NCBI RefSeq assembly: GCF_031177825.1
Contig: NZ_JAPSKE010000004.1
Coordinates: 1-64,000 of the forward strand
DNA length: 64,000 nt
Direction of reading: 5' to 3'
DNA from: Paenibacillus sp.
Lineage (GTDB): Bacteria; Bacillota; Bacilli; Paenibacillales; YIM-B00363
A model generated the notes under the pieces. It did not search any database. It saw only the letters and a program-made list of their open reading frames with translations, and was not told the DNA's origin. Within the stretch, counting starts at the first letter, position 1. Every line of letters starts with the position of its first letter. The position numbers and the translations under genes were made by a program. This document shows, one piece after another, positions 17,994-27,057 of the stretch.

Positions 17994-19652
17994 TTACGTA
18001 AAGGAGTCGCGGTATTCCTGCGGCGTCATCTGAGTCGACTTCTTGAAAAACTTAGCGAAATACGCCGGAGAGTCGAATCCGACGGCGGCCGACACGTCTT
18101 GGATTTTCATTCCTGTTCTGCCGAGCAGCTCCTTCGCCTTATCGATTCGAGCTTGTTGAATCAGATCCGAAATGTTAATCCCGGTCACTTGTTTGAACAA
18201 CCGGGATAAATAGGACGGATTGAAATGGGTCAACTCCCCCAGCTTCACCAACGAAATGTCCTCCGATAAATGCTCAGAAATGTACTTCTGCACACGCAGG
18301 ACCGTGTCCCTCTCCCTGTTCTCGAGATGGCGCGCTTGTACCGCGAAAATGTGTTCCGCGACGGTACGCAACTCATCGACCGCGTCCGCCCAGCTTTCGA
18401 ATTCAAGCCGTGTCAGCCGTTCCAACCCTCCGGTCCATGATTGCGTCTCAGCCAACCCCCAACGGTTAATATACGAGATCAGCTTTAAGGAAAGCGAAAG
18501 ATATACCTCTGACGCGGGGGCGTACCGCATATTACGAACCCTCTTCAAGTAATCCGCGACTTCGGAAAACGTGTCAAAAAAATCGTGCCTGTCCCCGCGC
18601 TCCAAGGCGCTAGCGAGCTTCCCGATACGGTTCAGCTGGATCAAAAGGGTACTGTCCGGCCGCGGTGGACCCGAGGCGCCGCCGTCGAATTCCTCGGAGC
18701 CGGGATCGCCCTCGGTCGCGATAACGCCGCCGCTCGGACCGATTCGGAAGTTAAGCAGCCTCTTTAACCCCTCCGTCTTCGCTGCGACCATGTCCCATTC
18801 GCACTTCCCCTTGGCCAGCGCGAACGACATGCCGACATGAAGCGATTCCGCGCATGCTCTCTGCGCGGTGTCCAGCATTTCCCTAACGTAAAGACACGCC
18901 TGACCCCAGTCGGCAACGGCCTCTGCCGGCTGGAACAACCAGATGAAGTACGGCTCCTCATGAACGAATGCAGTATGCATCCGCTTGAACGCCACATCCT
19001 CGATTAAACTTCTCGCGGTATAGATCAAGCGGTCTTTTTTCGGCCGGTCCGATTGTCTCGAGGAGTTGTCCATTCGCCCGAGCAGCGCATAGACGGGAAG
19101 ATCCGCCCGAAGCGGGAGTTCGGCCTCGTCCAGCTGCGCCTGCGCCACCGGAAGCAGCGCCTGGTCTCCCGAGAGCAAGTTACTTAAATATTGTTTCTGA
19201 AGCAGCGGAATCGCTTTGTTAACCTGCTGTCGAGCCTTGTCCAGCCGCTCCGCATCCCGGAAACTTCTTTCAACATCCGCAATCGCTTTTTCGACCGCGC
19301 CGACGATTTCGTCGTCGGTTTCCGTCTTCAATAAATAGCTCACTCCATCGTGCTTGATCGCCGTATACACATATTCGAATTGGTTGTAGCCGGTCAAAAA
19401 TACGACCTTGCAATCAGGCCATCGGCTCTTGATGTTTTCGAGCAGTTGCATGCCGTCCATGCCCGGCATGTGGATATCGGAAAGCACGATATCGATTTTC
19501 GTTCGGTTCAGCCATTGCATGGCTTGTTCGCCCGAATACGCCCGGTAAATATCCAAGTTCAATCGCGGTAAACCGCCGAACAGACGGTACAGCCAATCCA
19601 CGATTAGCTGCTCGTCGTCCACGATTAGCAGCTTATATATCGTCGCGTGCAA
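17994..19652 (-). CDS. YesN-type response regulator (receiver plus AraC HTH)
   Basis: 552 residues. N-terminal receiver (1-120) with DDE at 12-14, phospho-acceptor Asp59 in IVLSDIHMPGMDG and Lys near 109. A ~300-residue middle region without a clear domain follows. The C-terminal AraC HTH (about 450-552) has ISLVKLGELTHFNPSYLSRL and IQDVSAAVGFDSPAYFAKFF. Its 5' end overlaps the kinase gene by 20 bases. The binding-protein gene starts about 120 bases beyond its stop, so it should activate that operon when phosphorylated by the YesM-type kinase. Confidence 0.94.
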   Translation of the reverse strand: MHATIYKLLIVDDEQLIVDWLYRLFGGLPRLNLDIYRAYSGEQAMQWLNRTKIDIVLSDIHMPGMDGMQLLENIKSRWPDCKVVFLTGYNQFEYVYTAIKHDGVSYLLKTETDDEIVGAVEKAIADVERSFRDAERLDKARQQVNKAIPLLQKQYLSNLLSGDQALLPVAQAQLDEAELPLRADLPVYALLGRMDNSSRQSDRPKKDRLIYTARSLIEDVAFKRMHTAFVHEEPYFIWLFQPAEAVADWGQACLYVREMLDTAQRACAESLHVGMSFALAKGKCEWDMVAAKTEGLKRLLNFRIGPSGGVIATEGDPGSEEFDGGASGPPRPDSTLLIQLNRIGKLASALERGDRHDFFDTFSEVADYLKRVRNMRYAPASEVYLSLSLKLISYINRWGLAETQSWTGGLERLTRLEFESWADAVDELRTVAEHIFAVQARHLENRERDTVLRVQKYISEHLSEDISLVKLGELTHFNPSYLSRLFKQVTGINISDLIQQARIDKAKELLGRTGMKIQDVSAAVGFDSPAYFAKFFKKSTQMTPQEYRDSFT

Positions 19653-21414
19653 TGCGAATCACCGCCTTTAATCCTCCGAGTTCACTTCTGGAAAGCAACA
19701 GTCCGCTGCCGGCGCCGAATCGGTACCGCAGCCTTCGGTGGATGTTTTGCATGCCTGTCGTTTCGACGTCGTCCATGCCGGGTTTTTCGTTCAATGATTC
19801 GTTCATCCGCTCCAACTTTTCGTCGGTCAACCCCGTCCCGTTATCCTCGACGATCACGTCCAGCGCCTCCTCCGATTCGGAAAATGAAATGTTCAACACC
19901 CCGCCGCTCGCCGTATGCGTAAGCCCGTGCTCCAATGCGTTCTCGATGATCGGCTGAATAATGAGCCGGGGTACTTTGATACGCTTGCACGCTTGCGGGG
20001 TGTCCTCGAAGTGGAGCGTCAGCCGATTGGCGAAGCGCATGCCGACGATTTCCGTATAAATCCGCGCATGCTCGACCTCCCTGTCCAGCATGACCTCATC
20101 CTCGCCGCTCCGGGTGATGAACTTCAGGTAATTGCCGAGCAACTGGGAAAACCGGGCCGCGTTGTCGTTATCTTCGTCAATGACCATACGGTGCAAAATA
20201 AAGTAGCTGTTATAAAGGAAGTGAGGGATGATTTGCGTCTGCAGCTGCTTCAGCTGCGCATGCTGCGCAAGAATTTTTTGTTTATACACCTGTTCGATCA
20301 GCGTATTGACTTTGTATACCATTGTATTGAATGCGCCGTACAAATAACGAAACTCATCGTGGGTTTGGTGCGTGATCGAAGCTTCCATTTCCCCTCTCTC
20401 CATTTTCCGGAACGCTTTCACGAGTACGGACAGAGGCTTGTAAATCAATCGATAGGTAGAAATGGAGTACAGCAAAATGAGTAGTACGGACGTCGCGGTA
20501 AACACCCAGAACCAGTAGGAATATTTTTGGAAGTTTTTCAGCACTACGCGTTCGGGGATAAATTTGCATAGGGTAAGACCGAGATAATCGGAGCTCGTAT
20601 AGACGGCCCAATACGTCTCCCCCGCAATCTCGATATTAAAGTAACCGCTCTTCTCGACTGCGGCGGCTTTCCGGATATAGCTCATCATTTCCTGGTTCGT
20701 CTCCGTCCGGCCCGTGCTCGTAAGTTCGAACTGAACGTCGCGGTCGATCATGACGGCTCCGCCGTTTTCATAATCGTTGAACTGCTTCAGAGCGTTCTCC
20801 AGAACCTTCTGATCGAGCTCTACGCCGATGATGTACGCCGGCGTTCTCTTCCCCGCGTTCGCCTCCAACGGCGTATTCGACAAATTCGACACGCTTAAGA
20901 AGATTCGGCTGTTCCAGTAAATCATCTGCGCGTCTATCGAATAATAAGAGTTCGTATCCAACACCTTAAATTCGTCCTTCGGAATAGAGCTCTCGAAGGT
21001 CGCCGAGGTGACGACCCTGTTCATGGAAGGAAAATAAGCGCTAACGCTTTTAATGTACGAGCTGCTGCTGGCAACCGCTTTCAAATATTGTTGAAGCTGC
21101 GTGACCGCAACCGTCTTATCGTAGTCGTCCACCGAATCGGGTTGGTAGGCTAACAGCTGTAAATTCAGGTCGTTCGTGCTGTAAAACTGCAGCAGCTTGA
21201 TCCTCTGAATTTCCTTCTCCAAATTGTCGACGTAAAAATCGACTTGGGAGAGCATCGTGTTGGAAATATCCTGCTCCTGCGTCTCGATCGCCCACTTGTA
21301 AACTTCGATACTTAGAACATATAAGGGAGTGATAATGAGAAGGAACGTGACGACCATTCTGCTGAATATGGACGGATTCAGCCGCGCCCTCACGAGCTTC
21401 CAGGAAATCGACAT
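19633..21414 (-). CDS. YesM-type sensor histidine kinase
   Basis: 593 residues. TM1 is at about 19-40, an extracellular dCache-like sensor spans about 45-295, TM2 is at about 300-323 and HAMP at about 325-378. The His_kinase domain has phospho-His398 in TQIIPHFLYNS (family consensus QINPHFLYN), and the ATPase has the N box IIQPIIENALEHG and VEDNGTGL. It senses an extracellular ligand, probably sugar-loaded binding protein or a sugar, and phosphorylates the overlapping YesN-type regulator. It is the first gene of this module. Confidence 0.94.
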   Translation of the reverse strand: MSISWKLVRARLNPSIFSRMVVTFLLIITPLYVLSIEVYKWAIETQEQDISNTMLSQVDFYVDNLEKEIQRIKLLQFYSTNDLNLQLLAYQPDSVDDYDKTVAVTQLQQYLKAVASSSSYIKSVSAYFPSMNRVVTSATFESSIPKDEFKVLDTNSYYSIDAQMIYWNSRIFLSVSNLSNTPLEANAGKRTPAYIIGVELDQKVLENALKQFNDYENGGAVMIDRDVQFELTSTGRTETNQEMMSYIRKAAAVEKSGYFNIEIAGETYWAVYTSSDYLGLTLCKFIPERVVLKNFQKYSYWFWVFTATSVLLILLYSISTYRLIYKPLSVLVKAFRKMERGEMEASITHQTHDEFRYLYGAFNTMVYKVNTLIEQVYKQKILAQHAQLKQLQTQIIPHFLYNSYFILHRMVIDEDNDNAARFSQLLGNYLKFITRSGEDEVMLDREVEHARIYTEIVGMRFANRLTLHFEDTPQACKRIKVPRLIIQPIIENALEHGLTHTASGGVLNISFSESEEALDVIVEDNGTGLTDEKLERMNESLNEKPGMDDVETTGMQNIHRRLRYRFGAGSGLLLSRSELGGLKAVIRIARDDI

Positions 21415-21526
21415 TCGGCGAAACCTCCCGACGGGTTACTCATCGCTTCTACCTTGTACAATAGCAATCTTCGTAATAAATTAAAATTTATCCCGATAAT
21501 TGTTGCCATGGTTAATTACAACGAAA

Positions 21527-21551
21527 GGCCGACGGTTGCTCGCCGTCGGCC
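21527..21551 (-). terminator. Terminator of the long transporter operon
   Basis: GGCCGACGG and CCGTCGGCC pair perfectly around a 7-base loop, followed on the minus strand by TTTCG. It lies 10 bases after the stop of the family-1 binding-protein gene, closing the run that begins near 38.7 kb. Confidence 0.75.
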
Positions 21552-21560
21552 TCGGAAATC

Positions 21561-22946
21561 TTATGTTTTCTGCAACGCGTTCACTTTCTCGTCGAGCTCT
21601 TTGAGGATATCCTCTAGCGACTTTTCCCCCTTCATATATGCCGCGAAAATGTTTCCGAACAAGGCCGTCTCGGCTTGCCCCGCTGCATTCAAGTACAAGT
21701 CCGTCACCCGAGGAACGTTATACTCGATGTATTTCATGAATGCATCGACGTTTTTGCCTTGGAGCTCCGGTTGTTCCTTCCAATAACTTTCTTGCTGCAG
21801 CGATTTTAATACCGGGACCCCGCCCAGCAAGTTGCTGGAGAACGCCTTGTGTCCTTCTTTGGTCAACGTGTAAGCGACGAAATCGGTCGCTTCCGCCAGA
21901 TGTTTGCTCGCCGGGTTCACGCCGTAGCCGCTTGTGCCGGATCCGATCGCATGTTGCTTCGGCAGCACGGGGAACGACACGACGTCCCACTCGAATCCGT
22001 TGGACTCCGCAGCGCTGATGACTGTACCGACATGGGGTCTTACGCCGAAGAAGAATGCCGCTTTGCCTTCTTCGAACTTCGGATAAGCCTCCGCATATTC
22101 GTTGGCCATGACGCCTTCCTTCATGAGATCGAGCACGATGCGGAACGCCTCCACCGTCTCCGGTCTGGAAAATTCCGCGAGTCTCGTTTCTCCATTCGCC
22201 AGAGGATATCCGCCTAACCCAAGGGCGAACGCGGTCCAGTTCGGCAGCCAATTGGCGTTGCCCGCGTTGCCGGTTTGGGTCACGTTGCCGCTCGCGTCCT
22301 TCTTCGTTACGGCTCGGGAAATGTCCACGAACTCTTCCCAAGTCCATCCGTCTTGCGGCATTTCGAAGCCCTCGTTCTCCAGCAGCGTCTTGTTGACGAA
22401 CGTCACCATCTGGCTATGGTCGCGCGGCGCGAAGTAATAGTTGTCGTTAAACAATCCGTAGGAAAGCATCCCTTCGGATACGTCGTTCAAATCGACGTTC
22501 ATTCGCTGGAAGGCGTCGTTCAGCGGGGCCAGCAATTTTTGTTCTTGGAACATGTTTACGAAGCCGTCAGGCAGCCAGTAGATGTCCGGCGCGTTACCGG
22601 CCGCCGCCATGGCGGGAATGTTGCCCGAGTGAGTGCCGACCAAATATTCGATCGTCACGTGAGGCTGCAGCTTCTTGAATTCGGCCGCAACCGCTTCGAA
22701 GGCTTTCTTATCCTCCTCTCCCAGCGTTCCGATCGTAATCGTGACAGGATCCTTCGATTCGGGCTCCTGCTCGGGAGCAGGCTCCGGATCGGCTGCCGGC
22801 TCCGGCGTCTCATTGGTCGTCGCAGGGGCTTCTTCCGGTTCGGCGTCGGCAGGAGTTCCGGAATTGCCGCTGCAGGCCGCCAATAGAGAAATGACCAACA
22901 TGGCCGCAACAGCGGTAACCAATAATTTCTTAATTCTCTTTTTCAT
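21561..22946 (-). CDS. Family-1 extracellular solute-binding lipoprotein
   Basis: 461 residues. Signal peptide with lipobox LAAC at about 22-25, then an acidic Pro/Glu linker (about 30-70), then a MalE/UgpB-like body: TITIGTLGEEDKKAFEAVAA, GNAPDIYWLPDGFVNMFQEQ, GWTWEEFVDISRAVT (family signature) and GEKSLEDILKELDEKVNAL at the end. It binds a glycoside or sugar for the two permeases encoded directly upstream. GGAGG precedes ATG. It is the last gene of the operon and one of two binding proteins in it. Confidence 0.93.
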   Translation of the reverse strand: MKKRIKKLLVTAVAAMLVISLLAACSGNSGTPADAEPEEAPATTNETPEPAADPEPAPEQEPESKDPVTITIGTLGEEDKKAFEAVAAEFKKLQPHVTIEYLVGTHSGNIPAMAAAGNAPDIYWLPDGFVNMFQEQKLLAPLNDAFQRMNVDLNDVSEGMLSYGLFNDNYYFAPRDHSQMVTFVNKTLLENEGFEMPQDGWTWEEFVDISRAVTKKDASGNVTQTGNAGNANWLPNWTAFALGLGGYPLANGETRLAEFSRPETVEAFRIVLDLMKEGVMANEYAEAYPKFEEGKAAFFFGVRPHVGTVISAAESNGFEWDVVSFPVLPKQHAIGSGTSGYGVNPASKHLAEATDFVAYTLTKEGHKAFSSNLLGGVPVLKSLQQESYWKEQPELQGKNVDAFMKYIEYNVPRVTDLYLNAAGQAETALFGNIFAAYMKGEKSLEDILKELDEKVNALQKT

Positions 22947-23016
22947 AAGTGTATCCTCCTTATTTTTTGATTCTCAGTTCCATCGAGTCATATTGCCGCC
23001 CGCCGGCGCATGAGCA

Positions 23017-23961
23017 TTAATCGCCGGCAAGCCCTGTTCGTTCGATCCCCTCCACCAGATAACGTTGGCCGACCATATATACAAGAAACAGCGGTGCGAC
23101 AATGAGGATGACGGCAGCCATCAGCATCCCTTCGTTGAGGTTGGCGTCTACGCTGCCCTTCAACAAATAATCGTAGTTGATAATTTCTAATTGCCACGGC
23201 ATGGTAAACATCTCGGCTTTGTTGGCGAAATACCGGGGGTAAAAGTTATCGTTCCAATGCCACACGAGCGAAAACACGGCAACGACGAATATCGCGGGCT
23301 TGGCGAGCGGCAGCATGACGCGGGAAAATACGCGGAACGCCCCCGCACCGTCAATGCGGGCGGCTTCGTCCAGCTCTCTCGGCAGCCCTTTGAAGAACTG
23401 TGTAAAGATGAGCGTGAACAACGCCCCGCGAATGCCTTGTGCGAACAGGGCGGGAAGAATCGTCGGCCAATACGTATTGATCAATTCCATATTCGCGTAC
23501 ATCGAGTAGAAAGCGATGATGGTCGTCTGCGGCGGCACGATCAAACAGATGAGCAGCAGCACGAAAATCAAACCCGAGCCTCGGAACCGATATCTTCCAA
23601 GGCCGTATCCCGCAATCGCGCATGATAGCAGCTGACCGAACATCGGGATGACCGAATTCATGAACGTATTTTTAAACGTAAACGGGAAATTCATCTTTTG
23701 ATATGCGTCCACATAATTTTGCCAGTAGACCGTATTCGGAAGCCAAGCCACGCTCTCGTCGAGCAAATCCGGGATGGACATGGTCGATCGGCTTAGCATG
23801 TAGATAAAGGGTAAAAGGAAGATAAACCCGAACTCAAGCAACACAATATAAACCAGACATTGCAGTCCTGCCTTTTTCGCTTTCTGCTTATATCGCAACA
23901 CAATATTTCGCTCGTTAACAAACGCTTTCGCCCGCAAAAACTTAGCCTCAGGTTTTATCAC
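23017..23961 (-). CDS. Carbohydrate ABC permease, MalG type
   Basis: 314 residues, six membrane segments (first about 33-55). The EAA loop is LDEAARIDGAGAFRVFSRVM. The start is GTG at 23961 with AAGGAGG ten bases upstream, inside the end of the preceding permease gene, so translation is coupled (14-base overlap). Forms the channel with that permease and serves the binding protein encoded downstream. No ATPase gene adjoins. Confidence 0.92.
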   Translation of the reverse strand: MIKPEAKFLRAKAFVNERNIVLRYKQKAKKAGLQCLVYIVLLEFGFIFLLPFIYMLSRSTMSIPDLLDESVAWLPNTVYWQNYVDAYQKMNFPFTFKNTFMNSVIPMFGQLLSCAIAGYGLGRYRFRGSGLIFVLLLICLIVPPQTTIIAFYSMYANMELINTYWPTILPALFAQGIRGALFTLIFTQFFKGLPRELDEAARIDGAGAFRVFSRVMLPLAKPAIFVVAVFSLVWHWNDNFYPRYFANKAEMFTMPWQLEIINYDYLLKGSVDANLNEGMLMAAVILIVAPLFLVYMVGQRYLVEGIERTGLAGD

Positions 23962-24793
23962 CGCTTATGAACCTCCTTCCAATCACGAATAGAATCAGAA
24001 CCATGATCAGCACCGACAAGAAATAGATCCAGCCGACGGCGGAGGCGACTCCGAATTCAATCTTCGCCAGGCTCCAATCGTTAATGAGCGCGAGCATCGA
24101 ATTTCCCGGATCCGTGAAGGAGTCGATCAATGCGTATACAATCGTCAAGATGACGATCGGCGCCATCGATGGCAGCGTAATTTTCCAGAAACACTCCCAG
24201 GGGGTCGCTCCGTCGATCTGAGCGGCTTCGTAGAGCGACCGGCTCACGGACTGGAGTCCCGCTAGAAAAATCAAAATTTCTATGCAACTTTTCCACAACA
24301 GTTCTCCCATTCTGGAAAACGTCCCTTCCCCGATCAACTCGGCGATCAGAAACGATGCGCCGCCGAACCGGTCGAGAAGCGAGAACTCGCTTGCTCCGCT
24401 GTCGTTCAAGATCGTGATCATCAATCCGCTGATGATGATCGGCGTGAAGTACACGGTTCTCCAATATCGCTTCCCGGCGATATTTCCGTTCAACAGCACG
24501 GCCGCAATCAACGAAAACACGGAGATGAGCGGCGCATCGATGAGCGAGCGGACGATCTGATCGCTAAAGCTTTGGAAGAAAATCACGTCGGATACTGCCG
24601 TCTTATAGTGCTCGAATCGATTCCAGGTCCCGTTCAACAGATTGCTCACATCGGCATCCGTAAAGCTGATTTTAATGCTTGCATACAGCGGATACAGCAT
24701 GAACAGCAGGAAGCCGACGATCCACACGGAAACGAACATGTACCCTTCAATAACCTTTTTCCGCTCTAAGCTGTATCCCCTACGTCGGTTCAT
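23948..24793 (-). CDS. Carbohydrate ABC permease, MalF type
   Basis: 281 residues. The N-terminus MFVSVWIVGFLLFMLYPLYA and six membrane segments are typical of MalF/UgpA-like permeases. The EAA loop is YEAAQIDGATPWECFWKITL. It overlaps the upstream DUF5696-type gene by ATGA and the downstream permease by 14 bases. Compact coupling with a DUF5696-type gene is the unusual point here. Confidence 0.92.
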   Translation of the reverse strand: MNRRRGYSLERKKVIEGYMFVSVWIVGFLLFMLYPLYASIKISFTDADVSNLLNGTWNRFEHYKTAVSDVIFFQSFSDQIVRSLIDAPLISVFSLIAAVLLNGNIAGKRYWRTVYFTPIIISGLMITILNDSGASEFSLLDRFGGASFLIAELIGEGTFSRMGELLWKSCIEILIFLAGLQSVSRSLYEAAQIDGATPWECFWKITLPSMAPIVILTIVYALIDSFTDPGNSMLALINDWSLAKIEFGVASAVGWIYFLSVLIMVLILFVIGRRFISGDKT

Positions 24794-27057
24794 TCGATCT
24801 CACCGCCTTCGCGGACCGCGTAGCCGAGCGGCTCTACCGTAACGCCTTCCACGGTCGCAGCCTGCTCGTTGTAGTTGACCCAAACGTGCGTGCCGTCCGC
24901 ATAAGTCGTCTTAAATATGCCTTCGGCGATTCGTTCATGCCCCGTCATTCGTTCCGTCGCAACAGGCTTCAGCGCCTGCGCCCAAGCGGCATAAGCTTCT
25001 GATACTTCCGGCATCCAGGTTTCGTACTGCGCGCTGAATAAAAAATCGTAATTCGTGTAACGCAGGTCGGTCGTTGTACGGTACGTCAATTCGAATGCAG
25101 GGATCGCTCCGTACTCGATCGCCTTCAACAGCTCTAGGCGCGCGTCGTCGCTTCGGTTCAGCGCGGAAGAGAAATAGGGTACTCTCCCGTGATACACCAT
25201 TTGCAAAAACGGGATATGCTCGTCGAGCAAATAATTCGGCGAGGATCTGAGCGGAATATCAAGGACGCGATCGGCATGCTTAACAGCGTAAACGTTGCCG
25301 TAATACACGCCGACGGAACCGAGTTTCTCTTTCGCCGAGCCGAGCCATCTTTCATAGTACGCTTGCGTCTCCCAGCGGCGAAGCGGATGCGCGTCGTTGT
25401 AGTCGCTCATCAGCGCCTCACCTACGTAGCGCATATTAATCGATCGAACGTCGACCGAATCAAGCTTCTCGAGACTTTGCGGGAGGTAGTCCTGTTCCGC
25501 CGAATAGGGACTTACTTTGTACCACTCCGAACTCCGGCGATACGAGCCGGCGGCCGAATCCGGATAATGGACGAACACGCGGCCGTCCGGTCTGCGGACC
25601 GCATCCGTTCGAAGCCGGACCCCGTCACGCTCCCTGCGATATACATCCGAATAGTTGTCCTCTAACGACGCCGCAATTCCATTTCGATCCATCCATTCGA
25701 TCAGCTCCGTCAAGCCGCGCTCGCCGCCGAACGCCTCCTCTATGGGAAAACGTCGGGGAAGACTTCCGTAGTACCCTTGATTTTGCCAACCCTTCAATTC
25801 CGCCGAGAAGCTTTCTACCCCGCCCCTCTTTAGCTCCTCCATCATCCTCTGCGCTTCCGAGAACGTGGTCATCGTCTCCATCCGCTTGGAATAGGAGTCT
25901 CCCCTGCTCTCGACGCCGAGGAAAATTTGAATCATCGGAGGCGGCGCTTCACCTACGGTTTTTGTCGTTCCGAGCAGTGCATCCCCGGCAAGCGTTGCCA
26001 AGTCCGCGTAAGCGGTTCGTTCGCCTGAGGCGAAGTCGAATCGAACGACCCGTTCCGAACGAATCAGACTGCGTTCGATGCGTTCGATCGCAGCGCTTTC
26101 CGTAGATTCGCCGTACGAGGTAACGTACTGTTTACGGAAGGCGAATTCGAAGCCGCCTCGGAAGAACGGATTGTTTCGGATGCCCGGCGGACTGACGATC
26201 ACCTTGGCATCGGCCGCCCCTCTCTGAATCGTCTGAACGACCCCGCCGCCGGACTTCACGATGCCGAATGCCGGAACGGCGACCGATTCGCCCAGGGGAG
26301 GACCGTCCATCGGATCGAACGTCGGATCCGCGCCGTAAATCCACTTGAAATATTCCGAACTCGCGGCCTGATTGTGTAACCGATCGAAGTAGACAAGCGC
26401 TCCGCTGCCGTCCGGGACGACCATATACCCTTCCTCCCCTTGCAACGCAGCGCCGAACATCGGCAGCACCTTAATCGATACGAGCGCGCTTCCTTCGTCG
26501 CTCTCTCGAATGCCCTCATCGGGAATTCGAACGTAGAAACCTCCGTCCTCGAGCACGAATTCGGCGATAAATGCGATATTCAACTCCTTCAGTTCGTAAT
26601 GGAACTGAATTCCGTTTTCGATTTTGTAAGCTTTCCACGTCGTCTCGTCATTGTTGACGCCGGTTTGCTGCGTTTTACTGAAATCGGCCGTGTATACGAT
26701 CTCGAACGGCGAACGGATATTCCGCGCAACCAGCGGACGTATGTCTGCGACTCCGGTCGGATCGGGGCTGCTCGCCCAAGTGAGGCCCGAGGCAGCATCT
26801 TTAATCGCGAACTGTTGATTGGCTGCATCCGCTAGCAATTCGAATCGCCCGTCCGACGCATACGTTTGAAATCCTTCCGCCATCGGAAGCTCGCCTCCTT
26901 CAGGCTGCGCCGCGGGTTGGAACGGATCGGAGGAAAACTCGGTTTGCATTCCGGAATCGGGAATGATCCACCACGCAAGCCACAGCGCGGCGGCGCCGAA
27001 CAATAGCAGCTTGACGGATCGTGCAAGCCGTCTGCGGTTCAGGAAGTTAATTGCCAA
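24790..27057 (-). CDS. DUF5696-type membrane-anchored surface protein
   Basis: About 755 residues. A single N-terminal membrane anchor (LLLFGAAALWLAWWIIP) is followed by a long extracytoplasmic region resembling DUF5696 proteins of Paenibacillaceae. Recognisable stretches are YMVVPDGSGALVYFDRLHNQ, YYGSLPRRFPIEEAFGGERG (a glycosidase-like barrel feel, with ASLEDNYSD) and FLQMVYHGRVPYFSSALNRS. I see no assured catalytic residues. I choose TTG 27057, with GGGAGG nine bases upstream; it overlaps the preceding gene by 11 bases. Its place between two permease pairs suggests it acts on, or presents, the imported glycan. Family membership is from memory; function unknown. Confidence 0.75.
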   Translation of the reverse strand: MAINFLNRRRLARSVKLLLFGAAALWLAWWIIPDSGMQTEFSSDPFQPAAQPEGGELPMAEGFQTYASDGRFELLADAANQQFAIKDAASGLTWASSPDPTGVADIRPLVARNIRSPFEIVYTADFSKTQQTGVNNDETTWKAYKIENGIQFHYELKELNIAFIAEFVLEDGGFYVRIPDEGIRESDEGSALVSIKVLPMFGAALQGEEGYMVVPDGSGALVYFDRLHNQAASSEYFKWIYGADPTFDPMDGPPLGESVAVPAFGIVKSGGGVVQTIQRGAADAKVIVSPPGIRNNPFFRGGFEFAFRKQYVTSYGESTESAAIERIERSLIRSERVVRFDFASGERTAYADLATLAGDALLGTTKTVGEAPPPMIQIFLGVESRGDSYSKRMETMTTFSEAQRMMEELKRGGVESFSAELKGWQNQGYYGSLPRRFPIEEAFGGERGLTELIEWMDRNGIAASLEDNYSDVYRRERDGVRLRTDAVRRPDGRVFVHYPDSAAGSYRRSSEWYKVSPYSAEQDYLPQSLEKLDSVDVRSINMRYVGEALMSDYNDAHPLRRWETQAYYERWLGSAKEKLGSVGVYYGNVYAVKHADRVLDIPLRSSPNYLLDEHIPFLQMVYHGRVPYFSSALNRSDDARLELLKAIEYGAIPAFELTYRTTTDLRYTNYDFLFSAQYETWMPEVSEAYAAWAQALKPVATERMTGHERIAEGIFKTTYADGTHVWVNYNEQAATVEGVTVEPLGYAVREGGEIE